Assembly: GCF_019264345.1 (NCBI RefSeq)
Contig: NZ_JAHVAO010000005.1
Coordinates: forward strand, 35,415-99,414
DNA from: Marinobacter arenosus
GTDB lineage: Bacteria; Pseudomonadota; Gammaproteobacteria; Pseudomonadales; Oleiphilaceae
DNA length: 64,000 nt
Reading direction: 5' to 3'
Part shown: positions 61,463 through 64,000 of the stretch, piece by piece
Numbering within the stretch: the first letter of the stretch is position 1
How the letters are laid out: every line of letters starts with the position of its first letter
Program-made: the position numbers and the translations under genes
The notes under the pieces: generated by a model
Database searches by the model: none
Seen by the model: only the letters and a program-made list of their open reading frames with translations
What the model was told of the DNA's origin: nothing

Positions 61463-63096
61463 CGGATCCCAGCAACAAAGCCGGTACATTTGGCAAGCTC
61501 AGCTACCTGATCATTGATGACTTCGAGAACTTTCGACTTTCCATGCGTCAGATGCTGCGGAGCTGCGGTGCCGACAATATCGAGCTGGTCGCCAATGCGA
61601 CACAGGCCATCCAGCTTTGCACCTACAATCACATCGACGTTGTGCTGTGTGACTACAACCTCGGGGAAGGTCGGAATGGCCAGCATGTGCTGGAGGAGCT
61701 TCGGCACAAGAAACTGCTCAAGCGATCATCCCTCTTCCTTATGGTGACTGCGGAAACATCGAAACAGATGGTTATGGGCGCCCGGGAAAACCAGCCGGAC
61801 GGTTACCTGACGAAACCGATCAACCGCGCCTTACTCGAACAGCGGTTGAGCGCCCTGATCGATCAGCGCAATGCCCTGTACCCCATTAACCGGGAGATCG
61901 ATCGGGAAAACTACCCGGAGGCCATTTCCCTGTGCCTGCAGGCACTTCCCAGGCAGACACGCTACAAGACCTGGTTGATGAAAACCCTCGGCGACCTTTA
62001 CTACCGTCTTGGCGATCTGGCCCACGCAGCGAAGGTCTATGACGAGGTACTCAGCCAGCGAGAACTGTCGTGGGCCCGACTCGGCCGCAGCAAAGTTCTG
62101 CTGGCGAATCGCAGCCATGACCAGGCCGTCGACAGCCTCAAGCAATTGATCATCAATCATCCGGACTACATGGAAGCCTATGATCTGCTGGCCGATGGCC
62201 TCGAGCGTCAAGGCAAAATGACCCAGGCCCAGCGGGTACTCGAACAGGCCATCGAACATTCCCCGAATGCGCTGTTACGCCAGCGACACTTGGCAGAGCT
62301 GGCCGAGGCCAACCAGGATATGGAAACCGCGTCCGAGGCTTGGCGACGTACCGTTTCGCTCGGTACCCACTCCATCCACGACTGCGCCGAACATCACCTG
62401 GCCCTTGGACAGAGCCTCTCTGACCTGAGCGAGGGCGATCGCGAGCCCGAAGGCGTGGATCGCGCCAATGAGGCCATTTCCGTGTTGAGCCGGATGGAGA
62501 AACGGTTCTCGGATCGGGAAGACGTGGGATTGCGAAGTCGCATCATTCAATGCCGGGTGCACGCCGGCCAGGGTAACCAGCAAACGGCAGAGAAGCTTCT
62601 TGCTGAGATTCGGAACGATATTGAGAGCACAGACACGCTCGATCCCGACACCGGGCTCGATTACGCCAAGACACTGTTCAGAGTCGAGCGGGACAGCGAT
62701 GCCAAAGCCTTGCTCGCCCAGCTCGCCGAGCGTTTTGCCGACAATGCAGAGGTGATGCAGAAGATTGAGAACCTTTTGGACGAGCCCGTCGGATTCCGAC
62801 AGAAACTTCAGGCCCGCACGCTCAACCGCGATGGCATAAAGGCGTTCGAAGCCGGCCAACTGGCAGCCGCCGCGGACGCCTTCACGCGAGCGCTGGCGGT
62901 GGTTCCGGACCACGCCGCCCTGAACCTGAACCTGGTTCAGGTATTGATGAAGGAGTACGAGACGGACTCCTCCAATCCGGAACTCCTGAGACAGTGCAGG
63001 GACTGCCTTAATCGCCTTGAGGGGCTTCCCCAGCAACATCGTCAGCATCGACGGTACCAGGCATTGTGCCGAAAACTGGAAGGACTGACAGCATGA
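61459..63096 (+). CDS. Receiver-TPR response regulator
   Basis: A 545-residue protein. Residues about 12-135 are a canonical receiver (acidic pair in YLIIDDFENFR, phospho-acceptor Asp65 in LCDYNLG, Thr in MVTAE, Lys in LTKPI). The rest is a long helical region with tetratricopeptide-type repeats (for example LGDLYYRLGDLAHAAKVYDE, DLLADGLERQGKMTQAQRVL). There is no DNA-binding or enzymatic output domain, so phosphorylation probably controls a protein-protein interaction. It is coupled by ATGA overlaps to the hybrid kinase upstream and the soluble kinase downstream, which makes it the likely hub between them. Confidence 0.9.
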   Translation: MTDPSNKAGTFGKLSYLIIDDFENFRLSMRQMLRSCGADNIELVANATQAIQLCTYNHIDVVLCDYNLGEGRNGQHVLEELRHKKLLKRSSLFLMVTAETSKQMVMGARENQPDGYLTKPINRALLEQRLSALIDQRNALYPINREIDRENYPEAISLCLQALPRQTRYKTWLMKTLGDLYYRLGDLAHAAKVYDEVLSQRELSWARLGRSKVLLANRSHDQAVDSLKQLIINHPDYMEAYDLLADGLERQGKMTQAQRVLEQAIEHSPNALLRQRHLAELAEANQDMETASEAWRRTVSLGTHSIHDCAEHHLALGQSLSDLSEGDREPEGVDRANEAISVLSRMEKRFSDREDVGLRSRIIQCRVHAGQGNQQTAEKLLAEIRNDIESTDTLDPDTGLDYAKTLFRVERDSDAKALLAQLAERFADNAEVMQKIENLLDEPVGFRQKLQARTLNRDGIKAFEAGQLAAAADAFTRALAVVPDHAALNLNLVQVLMKEYETDSSNPELLRQCRDCLNRLEGLPQQHRQHRRYQALCRKLEGLTA

Positions 63097-63809
63097 CCGA
63101 CGTGCAAGAGCCGAAGAACCCGGGCCGACTGGTCGACCAGGGCATAGACTTCTCCATGGTCCTGGCGTCCGCCGTCCACGACATGAAAAATTCACTGGGC
63201 ATGCTACTGAATTCTCTCGACGAGTTACGAGCGGATTACGAACAGACCCTTAACGAGTCATCCCGCTTCAATACCCTCCAATACGAAGCCGAACGGATGC
63301 ATAACGACCTGGTTCAATTACTGGGCATCTACCGGCTTGGTGAAGAGAACCTCTCGGCTCACATTGAGGAGCATTTCGTCCCGGACTTCCTGTCGGAACA
63401 TCTTGCCCGACACACGCCCCTTCTTAACGGCCTGGGCATTGAATGTCACATCGAAGCGCAGGACATCAACGGTTTCTTTGATGCGGACCTGCTGACCGGC
63501 GTGCTCAACAACACCATCAACAATGCCTTGCGTTACACCCGAAGCAGAATTCGGCTTACGGCAGAAGAGCGCCGCGGCTATCTTGTCATTGGCGTCGAAG
63601 ACGATGGTGAGGGCTACCCGGAAAGCATGCAGCACACCGGGACACTGAGCTTCAAATCTCTGGACTTTAACAGCGGTAGCACAAGCCTGGGTCTGTTCTT
63701 TGCCTCATCCGTCGCCAGGCTTCACTGCGAAGGCGATCGGACCGGCTCCATCACGCTTCATAATGGTGGCAGCTTGGGCGGCGGCGTTTTCGAGATCTGG
63801 CTACCCTGA
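63093..63809 (+). CDS. Soluble sensor histidine kinase
   Basis: A 238-residue kinase without membrane segments or a recognisable sensor domain. The H-box is SAVHDMKNSLGML with His29, the N-box is NNTINNALRY (139-148), the G1 box is DDGEG (170-174) and the G2 region is GSTSLGLFF (195-203). All key ATP-binding residues seem present, so it should be active. Its start overlaps the stop of the receiver-TPR gene (ATGA). It ends the plus-strand block and is followed by a bidirectional terminator facing the rRNA operon. Confidence 0.88.
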   Translation: MTDVQEPKNPGRLVDQGIDFSMVLASAVHDMKNSLGMLLNSLDELRADYEQTLNESSRFNTLQYEAERMHNDLVQLLGIYRLGEENLSAHIEEHFVPDFLSEHLARHTPLLNGLGIECHIEAQDINGFFDADLLTGVLNNTINNALRYTRSRIRLTAEERRGYLVIGVEDDGEGYPESMQHTGTLSFKSLDFNSGSTSLGLFFASSVARLHCEGDRTGSITLHNGGSLGGGVFEIWLP

Positions 63810-63835
63810 CCGCGGGCCTACTTTTCTGCGGGCAA

Positions 63836-63870
63836 TAAAAAACCCCAGCTTCGAAGAAGCTGGGGTTTTG
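63836..63870. terminator. Bidirectional terminator between the kinase gene and the rRNA operon
   Basis: An A-rich run, a 12-bp perfect stem (63841-63852 with 63856-63867, loop GAA) and a short T-run after it. On the minus strand it lies just beyond the 5S rRNA 3' end and ends the rRNA operon; on the plus strand it ends the kinase operon. Confidence 0.92.
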
Positions 63871-63878
63871 GTATTAGG

Positions 63879-63995
63879 AGTCTGACGATGACCTACTCTC
63901 ACATGGGCAATGCCACACTACCATCGGCGCAGGCCTGTTTCACTTCTGAGTTCGGGATGGGATCAGGTGGTTCCAAGCCGCTATGGTCGTCAGAC
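63879..63995 (-). rRNA. rrf: 5S ribosomal RNA
   Basis: The minus strand reads GTCTGACGACCATAGCGGC, continues with the conserved TTGGAACCACCTGATCCC and GAACTCAGAAGTGAAAC, and ends with CATGTGAGAGTAGGTCATCG then TCAGAC. The two ends pair to form helix I (GTCTGACGA with TCGTCAGAC). Length is about 117 nt; ends are given to within two or three bases. It is very similar to Pseudomonas 5S rRNA. It is the last gene of an rRNA operon that continues to the right of the window. Confidence 0.95.
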
Positions 63996-64000
63996 AAAAC

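Overview
The window is a compact chromosomal segment (GC-rich, roughly 58-60 % by eye) from a gammaproteobacterium. Gene content and order (surE-pcm-nlpD-rpoS; ispD-ftsB-eno-kdsA-pyrG-tilS-accA-dnaE; rsxABCDGE-nth; metG-apbC; ampD-DUF1631-nadC) and the Pseudomonas-like 5S rRNA at the right edge point to a Marinobacter-like marine bacterium. The genus is an inference from synteny and protein style; no database search was made. Almost everything is core genome. I see no prophage, IS element, CRISPR array or tRNA gene, and no gene-free stretch above 300 bp.

Layout. 0-7.6 kb: end of ampD, a DUF1631 protein, nadC, then a minus-strand operon DUF2066 - CDP-alcohol phosphatidyltransferase - hda - orphan parA - yqcC. 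7.7-16.4 kb: purM-purN-DUF3108, avtA, DUF416-dcd, apbC, metG. 16.4-22.6 kb: the electron-transport operon rsxABCDGE followed by nth. 22.6-30.7 kb (minus): secreted chalcone-isomerase-like protein, rpoS, nlpD, a DUF368 (PopT-like) lipid-carrier translocase, pcm, surE, truD, ispF, ispD, ftsB. 30.9-40.8 kb (minus): eno, kdsA, pyrG, tilS, accA, dnaE. 40.8-45.7 kb: TlpA-like lipoprotein, arsC-family protein, wrbA, DUF2069, an isolated GspE-type ATPase and a DUF3080 lipoprotein. 45.7-51.3 kb (minus): the methionine-salvage trio mtnB-mtnD-mtnC and an exported two-subunit molybdenum hydroxylase with its XdhC chaperone. 51.4-52.2 kb: a tiny repeat lipoprotein and an Smr protein.

52.4-63.8 kb (plus) is the most interesting block: a DUF294 cNMP/CBS/nucleotidyltransferase protein, a DnaQ-like exonuclease, DUF4212, an ActP-type acetate/solute symporter, a small membrane protein, a CrbS-type transporter-sensor hybrid kinase and, translationally coupled to it, a receiver-TPR protein and a soluble histidine kinase. 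It resembles the acetate switch of Vibrio and Pseudomonas, but the kinase is followed by a non-DNA-binding TPR regulator and a second kinase instead of a LuxR-type regulator. The window ends with a 5S rRNA gene on the minus strand, the tail of an rRNA operon that lies to the right.

Many neighbouring genes overlap by ATGA or GTGA, indicating translational coupling. Several convergent pairs abut or share stop codons. Non-coding observations worth checking include a helically phased TCA(C) repeat array upstream of nadC, a perfect inverted repeat upstream of the DUF3108 gene, an imperfect palindromic element between dcd and apbC, and a hairpin that encloses the kdsA stop codon.
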